DNA of 64,000 bases from an uncultured Croceitalea sp. (lineage in GTDB: Bacteria > Bacteroidota > Bacteroidia > Flavobacteriales > Flavobacteriaceae). Every line of letters begins with the position of its first letter. Position 1 is the stretch's first letter. Location: the NCBI GenBank assembly GCA_947503285.1, contig CANNDD010000002.1:1-64000 (forward strand), written 5' to 3'. The position numbers and the translations under genes are program-made. The notes below the pieces were generated by a model. That model searched no databases. It was not told where the DNA came from and worked only from the letters and a program-made list of their open reading frames with translations. Below, one piece after another: positions 37,301 through 44,748 of this stretch.

Positions 37301-37948
37301 ACCCTAGAATTCGGGGTTTTCTACAAAAACGTATCCTCTAAACCTTCAGGGTTTGTTGATATAGGCAATGCTGCGAACACGCTAGAGTTCGTAAACCTTA
37401 AATTAAAATATGGTTTTAAGAGTGTGGACAACGAGAGTTTTCCTACCAGGGGGCTGATGTCAACGATCGAAGCGGGCATTTTTGATAATTTAGGGCCAGT
37501 GCCTACTACTTGGGCCTTAAACGCCGACTTGGAACTTTGGAATGCTTTGGAGCCGTCAGGTAACCTGATTTTGAAAAATAGATTCAAGGGGCAATTGCGA
37601 GAAGGGAATATGATTCCATTTTACCATTCGGCCCGTTTGGGTGGGGATTCAGGACTACGGGCGTATCGGCAGTACCGTTTTAGCGGCCAAACCGCTTTCA
37701 ATACCTCAGTGGACGTACTTTATCGATTCAAGCCAGTAAAGACCTTTCTCTTCCCAGCACGTCTGTACACTTTTATAGGTTATGACCTTGGTAGTGTTTG
37801 GCAACCCGGTTCAAGTTCAAACCGTTGGTATAACGGATACGGAGGTGGAATACGTATTTCCATGGCTTCACTTTTACAACTAAGGATGTCTTATTTTGAA
37901 GGATCGGAAAACGGCAGGTTTCAATTGGGTCTAAACTTTGGTCTTTGA
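34304..37948 (+). CDS. Large lipoprotein: metallophosphoesterase, kinase-like segment, Omp85-type barrel
   Basis: About 1,214 residues. A lipobox (LLISGC) opens the protein. Residues ~35-370 are a calcineurin-like phosphoesterase (FLLGNTGSKKSG, ILLGDNVTKN, LLIHHPLL, SAHENSLQY). The middle (~430-760) contains D600-W-D-R-H604 in MLIGDWDRHEGQW and R626-D-R-D629 in PVPRDRDQVF, a spacing resembling the catalytic and metal loops of atypical kinases (HipA, CotH, Fam20). The last ~270 residues are a BamA/TamA surface-antigen barrel (ARLGGDSGLRAYRQYRFSGQ, ending QLGLNFGL). GTG 34304 leaves an unusually short signal; upstream in-frame codons would give ARYNFAVILVVLLISGC but need a rare start. Function unknown. 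Confidence 0.85.
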   Translation: MILVVLLISGCATKNSVQKSGLREGSDKALIGEKQHTKFRSYFLLGNTGSKKSGIDNELFRFLKQKLSSAKEDDYFILLGDNVTKNNLSSPKVLGQLDTLSKLILEFKGEGLVIPGEKEWKANGLEGLDDIEDYFEKALGRDNTFEPEKGCPLETITVDDHAEIIIVDSQWYIEDWDKRPNINDKCELKTRKQFIVKLKDKIKKARHKNVLLLIHHPLLTNGIHGGRLPFSIAYSPSRQNGFIPGIGTMWALLRSEGGISRQDRYNPLMNELMSEIKMSALEVQRMFILSAHENSLQYIEDGNIRQIISGTTSSSEAASLGRNGVFSSGKPGFAELKLYENGLSEIYFYTIGPKKSEVEVFKAKTFPEKKHYPIDSLPKRFPPTFKASVYPQEQVFVDKKFEKRWGKHYRYVYGVPVEAPVALLDTLYGGLTPERAGGGNQTISLRLIDKKGRDYNLRALEKNPYSYLKASGFNDLNAQQYFSETLPAELIADFFTAAHPYGAFVIADLAHQIKIKHTHPKLFYVPKQAALGDFNDAHGDRLYMLERKPDGDFKDFHMFGNSDEVIDTKELFEVLRDDEANQVDEQEYIRARIFDMLIGDWDRHEGQWSWSKKLQGEKNIYTPVPRDRDQVFANFDGKYLEFLQKVISGSRVLGKYGPDIEFVKNFSESAINLDRAIIQRSGRDVWREQVQFIQDQLNKETVSKAFASAPKEIQDDVWNKIQEHLLLRKGNLRKIVDRYLDYFLQFQTLKGTDKDDLFHMDIKNKDTLRISAFRIKDGKKGIKLFDRTFNKGETQELWVYGLDDKDIFEVSGASKTKIKVILAGGLEKDTYAIENGKGISIFDQRNPNNETENSGAAKLRISDNYANHIYDPEVRPSSGKFFEPNLIFNPDEGVVPQLKIGHKNLGLERNPFTSMWALNTRYISLTQAVELIPEAHFANIFGRWNFKAEGRFTSANYTENFFGFGNGSENGDNGLDANRIPVQYLQGGLAIYRNGSYGNTLEFGVFYKNVSSKPSGFVDIGNAANTLEFVNLKLKYGFKSVDNESFPTRGLMSTIEAGIFDNLGPVPTTWALNADLELWNALEPSGNLILKNRFKGQLREGNMIPFYHSARLGGDSGLRAYRQYRFSGQTAFNTSVDVLYRFKPVKTFLFPARLYTFIGYDLGSVWQPGSSSNRWYNGYGGGIRISMASLLQLRMSYFEGSENGRFQLGLNFGL

Positions 37949-38216
37949 ATAAAAACTTAAAAAGTATATCAAGTAAGTTCAACGGCACTTCCGATCTCTA
38001 AGAAAATAGATACCATTAATACGCATAGCGATTACCCCCAGACATAGCCTACCCGATAAAGAAGCAGTCAAGGTCTTGAGAATGTAAACATATAAAGAGG
38101 TTTCTACTGCGCCTGTTTGTCAACGAAGCAGGCTCAACCCAGTGAAAGTACTTAAACCTTTAGAAGTTAAAAAACAATAGATTTTGTAGGTTGAATTCAC
38201 GCTAAATATCAAAAAG

Positions 38217-38288
38217 TAGCCCCGGCAAGAATCGAACTTGCATCTAAAGTTTAGGAAACTTCTATTCTATCCATTGAACTACGGGGCC
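38217..38288 (-). tRNA. tRNA-Arg (anticodon CCT)
   Basis: The minus strand folds into a cloverleaf: acceptor GGCCCCG pairs with CGGGGCT (one G-U), the anticodon loop TTCCTAA gives CCT, and the T arm is GCAAG-TTCGATT-CTTGC. CCA is not encoded. It decodes AGG. Confidence 0.93.
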
Positions 38289-38364
38289 ATGAAAATGGAA
38301 GCCAAAAATATACTTTTTTATAGTATTCTTAAAGAAATAGTTAAAAAGTAGCTGGTGTATCCTC

Positions 38365-38679
38365 TTAGAAAAAGCGTATGAACGTGCTCGATTGATAATA
38401 AAACCTTGAAGGTGCTTTGATAAAAGAATCATCGATCCTTTTTGCACAGTAAATACCGATGACTATAGCTACAACCACTATGGCGAACTGAATTTTCTTT
38501 AGTCTTCTATTGGGTTCATTATAAATGAAAATCAAAATGGCCAGAAATAACGCAAAAATCAGGGTAAATAGCACTTTATCCAAAAAAGGGGATATTCCTG
38601 ATATTAGTGTGGAATGGCTGGCAATATAGAGGGCTATTAAAATAGAAAATAAAGTCGTCAAGATGGTTCTAGCACCCAT
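38365..38679 (-). CDS. Small hypothetical membrane protein
   Basis: 104 residues with three predicted membrane helices (TTLFSILIALYIASHSTLI, FTLIFALFLAILIFIYN, FAIVVVAIVIGIYCA) and a polar C-terminus (SRFYYQSSTFIRFF). It follows the VOC-family gene by about 30 bases on the same strand, which supports expression as a pair. No family recognised. Confidence 0.55.
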   Translation of the reverse strand: MGARTILTTLFSILIALYIASHSTLISGISPFLDKVLFTLIFALFLAILIFIYNEPNRRLKKIQFAIVVVAIVIGIYCAKRIDDSFIKAPSRFYYQSSTFIRFF

Positions 38680-38708
38680 TTTATTAAAGTATGTAACGCT
38701 TTAAACCT

Positions 38709-39134
38709 TTACGTGTCAATTGTCGTTATTATTGGGCTTTCAGGACTTAGTTGCAACAAATCCCATAGATTTCCATACAAATCCTTAAAAACGGCAACGG
38801 TTCCATAAGAAGCTTCTTTGGGTTCTCTGACGAATTCTATTCCCATTGAGGACATTTCGTTATAATCCCTCCAAAAATCATCGGTATTCAAGAATAGAAA
38901 TACCCGTCCGCCCGTTTGATTACCGATAAAACTTTGTTGCTCTTCGCTAGAGGCCTTTGCCAATAAAATCGTAGTCCCTATTGAATTTGGGGGTGCTACC
39001 ACCACCCATCTTTTATCTTGTTCGGGTTGATAGGTGTCTTCAATCAAATCGAAATGTAATTTCTTGGTATAAAATGCTATTGCTTCATCATAGTCTTTTA
39101 CGACCAAGGCAATATGCACTATCGATTGTTTCAT
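38709..39134 (-). CDS. VOC-family (glyoxalase-like) protein
   Basis: 141 residues with the two beta-alpha-beta-beta-beta modules of the vicinal oxygen chelate fold: IVHIALVVKDYDEAIAFYTKKLHF at the N-terminus and FLFLNTDDFWRDYNEMSSMGIEFVREPKEASYGTVAVFKDLYGNLWDLLQ at the C-terminus. Metal ligand candidates are H7 in IVHIAL and a Glu or Asp near the end. Members include glyoxalases, dioxygenases and resistance proteins; the substrate cannot be read from the sequence. Cytoplasmic. Confidence 0.87.
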   Translation of the reverse strand: MKQSIVHIALVVKDYDEAIAFYTKKLHFDLIEDTYQPEQDKRWVVVAPPNSIGTTILLAKASSEEQQSFIGNQTGGRVFLFLNTDDFWRDYNEMSSMGIEFVREPKEASYGTVAVFKDLYGNLWDLLQLSPESPIITTIDT

Positions 39135-39298
39135 ATTTTGCTTATTTTAAAAATGCCAATGAAAATGCCAGTGCCACCCCGGCACCGTTGTAAATCATAT
39201 AATAATTTAACGAACTATGGTAAAGATAATTTATTGTAGTAGTCCCCAGGGGTCAAGGCATCCCTAATTATTGCGCGCCGAGCAGCACGCCTTACGTT

Positions 39299-39697
39299 CT
39301 ATGTTTTGGTCTTAGCCCCAAATATTCTGGAGAGGCTAATTCCCGTAAGGGGTTTATCAAAATACCCTGATACTTGTTTATGTTTTTTTGCAGTGGCCCT
39401 ATCTTTGGCATTCACAAATGCGGACAGTACGTATATTTTTGGGAACGCACTTTGTTTGGCTACTTTTTTGAGCTGCTCAATGAACTGCCATCCGTCCATA
39501 TCGTCCATCACTAAATCTAAAAAAATCAGCTTTGGTAAGGCTTGATTGTTTTTAATTAGGGTATTTGCAGCGGCGAGCCCTTCTTCTGCATTCGAAAAAG
39601 TCTCTATGGCCAAATTACCACCATATTGCTCAAGGCAATATCTGGTCGCAAATTGCGACACCATATCATCGTCAATAATCCAAGTTGTGGTCTGCAT
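39299..39697 (-). CDS. Single-domain response regulator (CheY-like)
   Basis: About 132 residues from ATG 39697 (MQTTTWIIDDDMVSQ); an upstream in-frame start at 39727 is less likely. It has the acidic cluster IIDDD, phospho-acceptor Asp in LIFLDLVMDDMDGW, the VLSAF switch serine and the KPL lysine. No output domain. Such stand-alone receivers act through protein-protein contacts or phosphorelay. No kinase is adjacent. Confidence 0.9.
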   Translation of the reverse strand: MQTTTWIIDDDMVSQFATRYCLEQYGGNLAIETFSNAEEGLAAANTLIKNNQALPKLIFLDLVMDDMDGWQFIEQLKKVAKQSAFPKIYVLSAFVNAKDRATAKKHKQVSGYFDKPLTGISLSRIFGAKTKT

Positions 39698-39838
39698 AAA
39701 TACCTCGCCCGTTTTTGGGCGGCACATTATAATTTGGGGTTAAATTTAAAGGTTAATCGCATTTTGAGCCACAAAACATCGTTTTATGACCTAAACCCTC
39801 TGCATAACGCCAAATTCATGCAATTATTGGCAAATGTT

Positions 39839-40252
39839 TTAGTGCGGAAGTCGATTTTTGAGCAATCCGTAAACAAATGTGCCTACCAGTGCACCGAAAA
39901 TAACAACCAAAATAGGTAGAAAGCCGGCTCCCAGCAAGGTATACATTGGTCCGGGGCATGCCCCTGCCAATGCCCAACCCAAACCGAACAAAACGCCTCC
40001 GATTGCATAACGTGCAAAAGATTTTTCTTTATCGGCAATGGTAATTTTTTCGCCATAAAACGATTTCTTGTTTCCCCTTTTTATCCATTGTGTAAATAAG
40101 GTGCCCAAAACCAATGCCGAACCAATGATACCGTACATATGAAAACTATCAAACTGAAACATTTCATATATACGGAACCATGAGGCAGCTTCTGATTTGA
40201 ACATTACAATTCCGAAAAAGATTCCGACCACTAAATAGCTACTACTTCTCAT
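39839..40252 (-). CDS. DUF6691/YeeE-YedE-family membrane protein (second half)
   Basis: 137 residues with four membrane segments and the sequence GGVLFGLGWALAGACPGPMYTLLGAG, the Cys-containing signature of the C-terminal half of YeeE/YedE sulfur-compound transporters (PmpB-like). It follows the partner half by 4 bases. Together they would form one thiosulfate- or sulfide-type channel split into two genes, as known for PmpA/PmpB. Confidence 0.85.
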   Translation of the reverse strand: MRSSSYLVVGIFFGIVMFKSEAASWFRIYEMFQFDSFHMYGIIGSALVLGTLFTQWIKRGNKKSFYGEKITIADKEKSFARYAIGGVLFGLGWALAGACPGPMYTLLGAGFLPILVVIFGALVGTFVYGLLKNRLPH

Positions 40253-40256
40253 TCAC

Positions 40257-40814
40257 CTAAAAAATTAAAGGGAAAATAAAATGCACCATGACCAATCCCC
40301 CAACAAAGAAGCCAATGACGGCTATCAACGATGGAAGTTGTAAATTACTTAAACCTGAGATTGCATGCCCAGAGGTGCATCCACCGGCGTATCGTGCCCC
40401 AAAACCCACTAGAAAACCCCCTACCAATAAAGCCACTATAGCCATTGGATCAAAAAAAGCCGTATTGGAAAAAAACTCAGCGGGCATATACCCGGTGCCG
40501 GCACTCTCGAAGCCCAATTGTCGTAGTTTTTCAATACTCTTGGCACTTATCGCAACGGTAGTATCAACAGTCAAAAAATTTGCGGCAATAACCCCACCGA
40601 TAACAGCACCTAATGCCACTATCAGGTTCCACCGTTGGGCCTTCCAATCGAACTTAAAAAATTCGGCCACTTTACCGCCTCCGGCAATCGTACATAGCGT
40701 TCTTAAATTTGAAGACATGCCAAACCGTTTACCAAGCAATATCAAGATTGCCATGATGACGGCAATCAATGGGCCTGAAACGTACCATGGCCAGGGTTGT
40801 AAAATAGCATTCAT
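40257..40814 (-). CDS. YeeE/YedE-family sulfur transporter (first half)
   Basis: 185 residues with about five membrane helices. The signature GFGARYAGGCTSGHAISGLSNLQLPSLIAV carries the conserved Cys of YeeE/YedE proteins, which import thiosulfate in characterised cases. The neighbouring downstream gene supplies the second half. Its position beside rhodanese and persulfide-dioxygenase-like genes supports a reduced-sulfur role. Confidence 0.88.
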   Translation of the reverse strand: MNAILQPWPWYVSGPLIAVIMAILILLGKRFGMSSNLRTLCTIAGGGKVAEFFKFDWKAQRWNLIVALGAVIGGVIAANFLTVDTTVAISAKSIEKLRQLGFESAGTGYMPAEFFSNTAFFDPMAIVALLVGGFLVGFGARYAGGCTSGHAISGLSNLQLPSLIAVIGFFVGGLVMVHFIFPLIF

Positions 40815-41016
40815 ACCTGAAAATTTTTACAAAGAAAATACAAATATCGATTTAGCCTTGTACTATTCATAGATGTCAAAATCAATAGGGACCGTGCTTT
40901 CTGCGACTATTCGTTTCTGTAATTATGACGATAATCATCATAATGATCCCCGCAAAAAATACCTATTTGAATAAAATGGCAATCAAAATAAGTTTCTTTA
41001 AGAGACCTAACCCCCA

Positions 41017-41229
41017 TTACACCCCAGTTTTGACCTTACAGGTACTAAGGCCAAAAATAGAATATAAGGGGCAGAAGCTTACAAAGCTGGTCAGTACAAA
41101 AATTACCGAAAGGGCCAATAACACATATGCTAAGGTTCCCCCGATAACTTCAAAATAGTACAATGCCAAAACAATCAATGCAATAACAAATCGAACAATG
41201 CGGTCCGTACCGCCCATATTTTTTTTCAT
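41017..41229 (-). CDS. DUF2892-family small membrane protein
   Basis: About 70 residues from ATG 41229 (MKKNMGGTDRIVRFVIAL); an upstream in-frame TTG at 41235 exists. The N-terminal MGxxDRxxR motif and two helices with FCPLYSIFGLSTCK are diagnostic of DUF2892 (YgaP-type membrane part). In other bacteria this domain is fused or next to rhodaneses, which agrees with the sulfur genes here. Stop and start of the preceding small frame nearly overlap. Confidence 0.85.
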   Translation of the reverse strand: MKKNMGGTDRIVRFVIALIVLALYYFEVIGGTLAYVLLALSVIFVLTSFVSFCPLYSIFGLSTCKVKTGV

Positions 41230-41231
41230 AA

Positions 41232-41330
41232 TCAATGATTTAATTTTTCAATTATTAGAACAATTGTGGTGACCGAAACCAAACAGCTTAGACAGACCAG
41301 TAGAAATTTGTGCCATTTCTTCAATTGCAT
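41232..41330 (-). CDS. Possible 32-residue membrane peptide
   Basis: ATG 41330 to TGA 41232 encodes 32 residues: a basic N-terminus (MQLKKWHK) and one hydrophobic helix (FLLVCLSCLVSVTTIVLII), ending EKLNH. The stop lies two bases before the DUF2892 start codon. A GTAAC-N4-GTTAC site lies 34 bases upstream of the ATG, the same relative position as at other operon starts of this group, which supports this frame being translated. No homologue recognised. Confidence 0.4.
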   Translation of the reverse strand: MQLKKWHKFLLVCLSCLVSVTTIVLIIEKLNH

Positions 41331-41363
41331 GGTCAAATATATCTGAATGACACAAAAAAGCCG

Positions 41364-41377
41364 GTAACTTAGGTTAC
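41364..41377. promoter_or_regulatory. GTAAC-N4-GTTAC palindrome, putative Crp/Fnr site
   Basis: GTAACTTAGGTTAC is an inverted repeat with perfect 5-bp arms, centred about 40 bases upstream of the small-peptide start at 41330. Related sequences precede the other sulfur-group genes at 42762, 44735 and 46512. Confidence 0.55.
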
Positions 41378-41874
41378 ACAGCATTTCATTTTTAGACCTA
41401 CTTTACATTTTAAGAATAAAAGAACCGCTTAAAAAAGATGGTTTCTAGCAAAGGTTCGTTATCGGTTGACTTCTATCAATTGACCTATCCAGATTTCATT
41501 ATTCCAATTTTCACCCAATTTGATTTTGTGCAATAGGTTACCTACGCATCCTTACACGGCCACAAACTTCTTTAGAAGTTCCACCCGGTGCCCCAAAGTG
41601 CTAAAAAATGGTTTTAGAGAAAAATTGTCATTCCGTGAATGCAACATAAACTTGAAGTATTTTATTTTTATTTTCAATGGTTTATGTTTTACTATCAGGT
41701 CAAGCCTACCTTGTCGGCAGACAAGCGCAATAGAGACCTTATACTGTTCTCGATTTTAAGGGCCTCTCGACTATGGTTTATACTGGGCGAAATCAAAGTA
41801 CTCGAGGTGACAGCTTTTGAATTTATTCGTCTTTACCTGTATTAAAGGACAGATTCTGGGTCGAACTCGTTTAA
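41378..41874. other. 500-base gene-free region
   Basis: Between the palindromic site and the next minus-strand gene no coding frame with recognisable features is present. The T-rich segment around 41660-41700 is the only compositional feature. Confidence 0.4.
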
Positions 41875-42723
41875 TTAATCCTTTAAACCCTCAAATTCGA
41901 CAAATTCAAATTGCGGTGAAGCTTCAAAAAGTTGTCTTAAGATGGCCGCATGGCCATTACCGATAACCAAAAGAATTCTATCTTCAGGACCTGAAGTCAA
42001 TTTCAGGATATTGGAAAATATCCTAACATTTCTGTTGTACCACCATATAGTGAGCTTATCGGCACCATCATAATCTTCAGTAGCCATTGCCCCGGTAAGG
42101 TATAAACCAAAATTTGCATTGTGCGATTCCCTCCGGTTCATTTTCTTAATGAAATCAAGTAAGTGCACCTGTTTCATCAAGCTATCACGGTGGTCAATCC
42201 ACTCAAAAGCCTTATCAAAATACGGGTCTTTTGCATCCCAATTGATTTTATTGGTCAAGGATTTGGTCAATAAGGAATCTTTCTCAAAAAGCTCACTTTC
42301 CAACGTAGGGGCATCAACGCTGAAAATACTATCGAAATCCAATTCGTGGGCAATACGCATCGCCACCTGATAGCGCTCATCCCTTTTATCTCGATATTCG
42401 CCTGTTCGATAGGCCTGATAACGGTCGTTCCAATCCGTTCTGGCTTCAATCAATATTTTATTCGGATTGAATTTTTTGATGTATTCCACCAATGCGGTTA
42501 CCTCACTTTTTTTGGGTTCTTTCAAGACATCAATCTTATTGGAATCTGAGGTTTTATGCGTATCCAAGCCCGGAAAATTAAAGTGAAAAGTACCCATAAT
42601 GAGTACTTTTGCCTTTTCTTTTGGGAAGAATTCCGAGGGTGATTTGATTTGGTCAGCAGTGTTCTGGCTTGAAGAAAATTGTACGGATAATAGGGCAAGG
42701 GTAATACTGATGGCTATTTTCAT
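41875..42723 (-). CDS. DUF5694-family (TraB/GumN-like) exported protein
   Basis: 282 residues with a signal peptide (ISITLALLSVQFSSSQ). It has the pattern of DUF5694 proteins, distantly related to the TraB/PrgY/GumN group: KVLIMGTFHFNFPGLD near residue 40, KILIEARTDW, and the C-terminal ILLVIGNGHAAILRQLFE. Conserved His and Glu residues suggest a metal-dependent enzyme fold, but no activity is established. It lies between sulfur genes, with a GTAAC-like site 39-52 bases upstream of its ATG. Confidence 0.75.
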   Translation of the reverse strand: MKIAISITLALLSVQFSSSQNTADQIKSPSEFFPKEKAKVLIMGTFHFNFPGLDTHKTSDSNKIDVLKEPKKSEVTALVEYIKKFNPNKILIEARTDWNDRYQAYRTGEYRDKRDERYQVAMRIAHELDFDSIFSVDAPTLESELFEKDSLLTKSLTNKINWDAKDPYFDKAFEWIDHRDSLMKQVHLLDFIKKMNRRESHNANFGLYLTGAMATEDYDGADKLTIWWYNRNVRIFSNILKLTSGPEDRILLVIGNGHAAILRQLFEASPQFEFVEFEGLKD

Positions 42724-42761
42724 GTTCTTGGTTTTTAAAAAGATGTGTATTTACATCAGAT

Positions 42762-42775
42762 GTTACACTGATTAC
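42762..42775. promoter_or_regulatory. GTTAC-N4-ATTAC motif, weak member of the shared site set
   Basis: GTTACACTGATTAC is centred 45 bases before the DUF5694 gene start. It keeps both TTAC half-sites as direct rather than inverted copies, so this is the least certain member. Confidence 0.35.
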
Positions 42776-42886
42776 AAGAAAACTTACCGAAGGGCCGGTC
42801 AACATACCTGTAAATTGTAATCGAGGCCCTATTCAAGATGTGGATACTACTTCGAAAACCATCATATGGATTAGGCCTTTGCTACT

Positions 42887-43270
42887 TTATTTTGATACCC
42901 AATCATTGTAGCCCCCTGAATAATCATAAATTTTGACAAATCCTTTTCCCTTCAGTAGTTCTGCAGCCCGATTACTTCTTCCACCCATCTTACAATAGAG
43001 GTATACCGGGGTCTCTTTATTCAGGTCCTCGATTTGTTTTAAAAAGGTCTCGCTATCGATAATGTTGTAGTTTACGGCATTATCGATATGCCCTGCATCG
43101 TATTCTTCGGGAGTTCGAACGTCAACCAACTGCACGTTTTTTCCAATGACCTCAGATTCTATTCGGGCTTTATCAATGATAATGATCGTCTTCGAATCGG
43201 GCTTGGTCTGGCAGCCAAAGACAGCAACCAAAAGGGTGAATACAAGACTATATTTAGATAGGCAATTCAT
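42887..43270 (-). CDS. Rhodanese-like lipoprotein
   Basis: 127 residues with a lipoprotein signal (VFTLLVAVFGC). A single rhodanese domain follows (VDVRTPEEYDAGHIDNAVNYN, VYLYCKMGGRSNRAAELLKGKGF, GGYNDWV). The active-site loop CKMGGRS retains the persulfide-forming cysteine. It should act as a sulfurtransferase in the periplasm, anchored to a membrane. It starts 7 bases after the MBL-rhodanese gene stop and is therefore co-transcribed with it. Confidence 0.92.
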   Translation of the reverse strand: MNCLSKYSLVFTLLVAVFGCQTKPDSKTIIIIDKARIESEVIGKNVQLVDVRTPEEYDAGHIDNAVNYNIIDSETFLKQIEDLNKETPVYLYCKMGGRSNRAAELLKGKGFVKIYDYSGGYNDWVSK

Positions 43271-43277
43271 GTTCGGT

Positions 43278-44687
43278 TTATTTGAAGGTGGTCGGACATT
43301 TGAAATCAGTAACAGGAATTCCAGCTTTCTTGATAGCGGCGAATCCCCCTGCCACGTCCACTAAGTTGTGTATGCCACGGCTCTTTAGAATAGAAGCTGC
43401 AATCATGCTACGATAGCCCCCGGCACAGTGAACATAGAAAGGTTCTTTCTCAGGAAATTCCGTCAAATGGTCATTTAAGAAATCAAGAGGTGCGAAGTGT
43501 GCATTTTCAATATGTTCAGCACTAAATTCGCTTTCTTTGCGCACATCAAACACCGGTACATGTTCATCTAGTCTACTTTTAAAGACCTCTGCGGTAATAC
43601 TTTCGACCGTATCGATTTCCTTACCCGCTTTTTTCCAAGCTTCGATACCCCCGTCTAAATATCCTAAGGTGCCATCAAAACCTACTCTTGACAATCTGGT
43701 GATGGCTTCTTCTTCTTTATTTTTATCGGTGACAAGTAATATGGGTTGTTTTACATCGGCTATCAAGGCACCCACCCATGGGGCAAAACTCCCTTTTAAT
43801 CCTATAAAGATGGAACGGGGTATATGGCCTTTGGCAAAATCATCTTGATGGCGCACGTCTAGTACTACGGCACCGGTTTCATTTGCGGCAACTTCAAAAG
43901 CTTGTGGAGAAAGTGCCCTAGCACCACGTTTCAATACCTCATGGATATCATCATATCCTTCCCTGTTCATCTTTACGTTCAATGGAAAATATTGTGGAGG
44001 TGGAAGAAGGCCATCGGTAACTTCGTTTACAAACTCTTCTTTGGTCATGCTTTCACGAAGCGCATAGTTCATTTTCTTTTGGTTGCCCAGTGTATCCACG
44101 GTTTCTTTCATCATGTTCTTACCACAAGCAGAGCCCGCACCATGGGCTGGGTATACGATTACGTCATCTGCAAGTGGCATTATTTTGGTTCGTAGGCTAT
44201 CGTAAAGCATACCCGCCAATTCTTCTTGTGTCATTGAAGCTGCTTTTTGTGCCAAATCAGGTCGCCCTACATCACCCAAAAACAGGGTGTCCCCACTAAA
44301 AATGGCATAATCTTTACCATGCTCGTCACGTAAAAGATATGTCGTACTCTCCATAGTGTGCCCTGGGGTATGCAATACCCTGAATGTTAGTTTACCCAGT
44401 TTGAATTCTTGCCCATCCTCAGCTATTAACACCTCATACGACGGGTCGGCATTTGGACCGTAAATAATAGTGGCACCCGTTTCTTTTGCCAAGGTCACAT
44501 GACCACTCACGAAATCTGCATGAAAATGGGTCTCAAAAATAAATTTGATTTCGGCCTTATCCCGTGCGGCCCTCTCCATATATGGTTTGACCTCCCTTAA
44601 GGGATCGATTATGGCCACTTCGCCCTCATTTTCAATATAATAGGCCCCTTGTGCCAAGCATCCTGTATATATCTGTTCAATGTTCAT
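43278..44687 (-). CDS. Persulfide-dioxygenase-like MBL protein fused to two rhodanese domains
   Basis: 469 residues. The N-terminal MBL domain has H54-x-H56-x-D58 and H63 in THFHADFVSGH and the ETHE1-type signature SGDTLFLGDVGRPDL, so non-haem iron persulfide dioxygenase activity (GSSH-like persulfide to sulfite) is likely. Two rhodanese domains follow. The first (about 265-360) has VTDKNKEEE where the active Cys loop should be and is therefore probably inactive. The second (to 460) keeps C421 in VHCAGGYRS. Cytoplasmic. Co-transcribed with the rhodanese lipoprotein. Confidence 0.92.
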   Translation of the reverse strand: MNIEQIYTGCLAQGAYYIENEGEVAIIDPLREVKPYMERAARDKAEIKFIFETHFHADFVSGHVTLAKETGATIIYGPNADPSYEVLIAEDGQEFKLGKLTFRVLHTPGHTMESTTYLLRDEHGKDYAIFSGDTLFLGDVGRPDLAQKAASMTQEELAGMLYDSLRTKIMPLADDVIVYPAHGAGSACGKNMMKETVDTLGNQKKMNYALRESMTKEEFVNEVTDGLLPPPQYFPLNVKMNREGYDDIHEVLKRGARALSPQAFEVAANETGAVVLDVRHQDDFAKGHIPRSIFIGLKGSFAPWVGALIADVKQPILLVTDKNKEEEAITRLSRVGFDGTLGYLDGGIEAWKKAGKEIDTVESITAEVFKSRLDEHVPVFDVRKESEFSAEHIENAHFAPLDFLNDHLTEFPEKEPFYVHCAGGYRSMIAASILKSRGIHNLVDVAGGFAAIKKAGIPVTDFKCPTTFK

Positions 44688-44734
44688 CTACTTTCATTTT
44701 ATAGCAAAGCTATATTCGATTTGATTCATGCAAA

Positions 44735-44748
44735 GTTACTTAAGTTAC
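44735..44748. promoter_or_regulatory. GTAAC-N4-GTAAC motif, putative Crp/Fnr site
   Basis: On the minus strand GTAACTTAAGTAAC, differing at two positions from the palindrome at 41364. Centred about 54 bases before the MBL-rhodanese start and overlapping the end of the SulP gene. Its core AACTTAAGT is itself nearly palindromic. Confidence 0.5.

Noticed and set aside
38262-38447. 61-codon minus-strand frame
   Set aside because: It runs through the tRNA-Arg gene and overlaps the small membrane protein gene.
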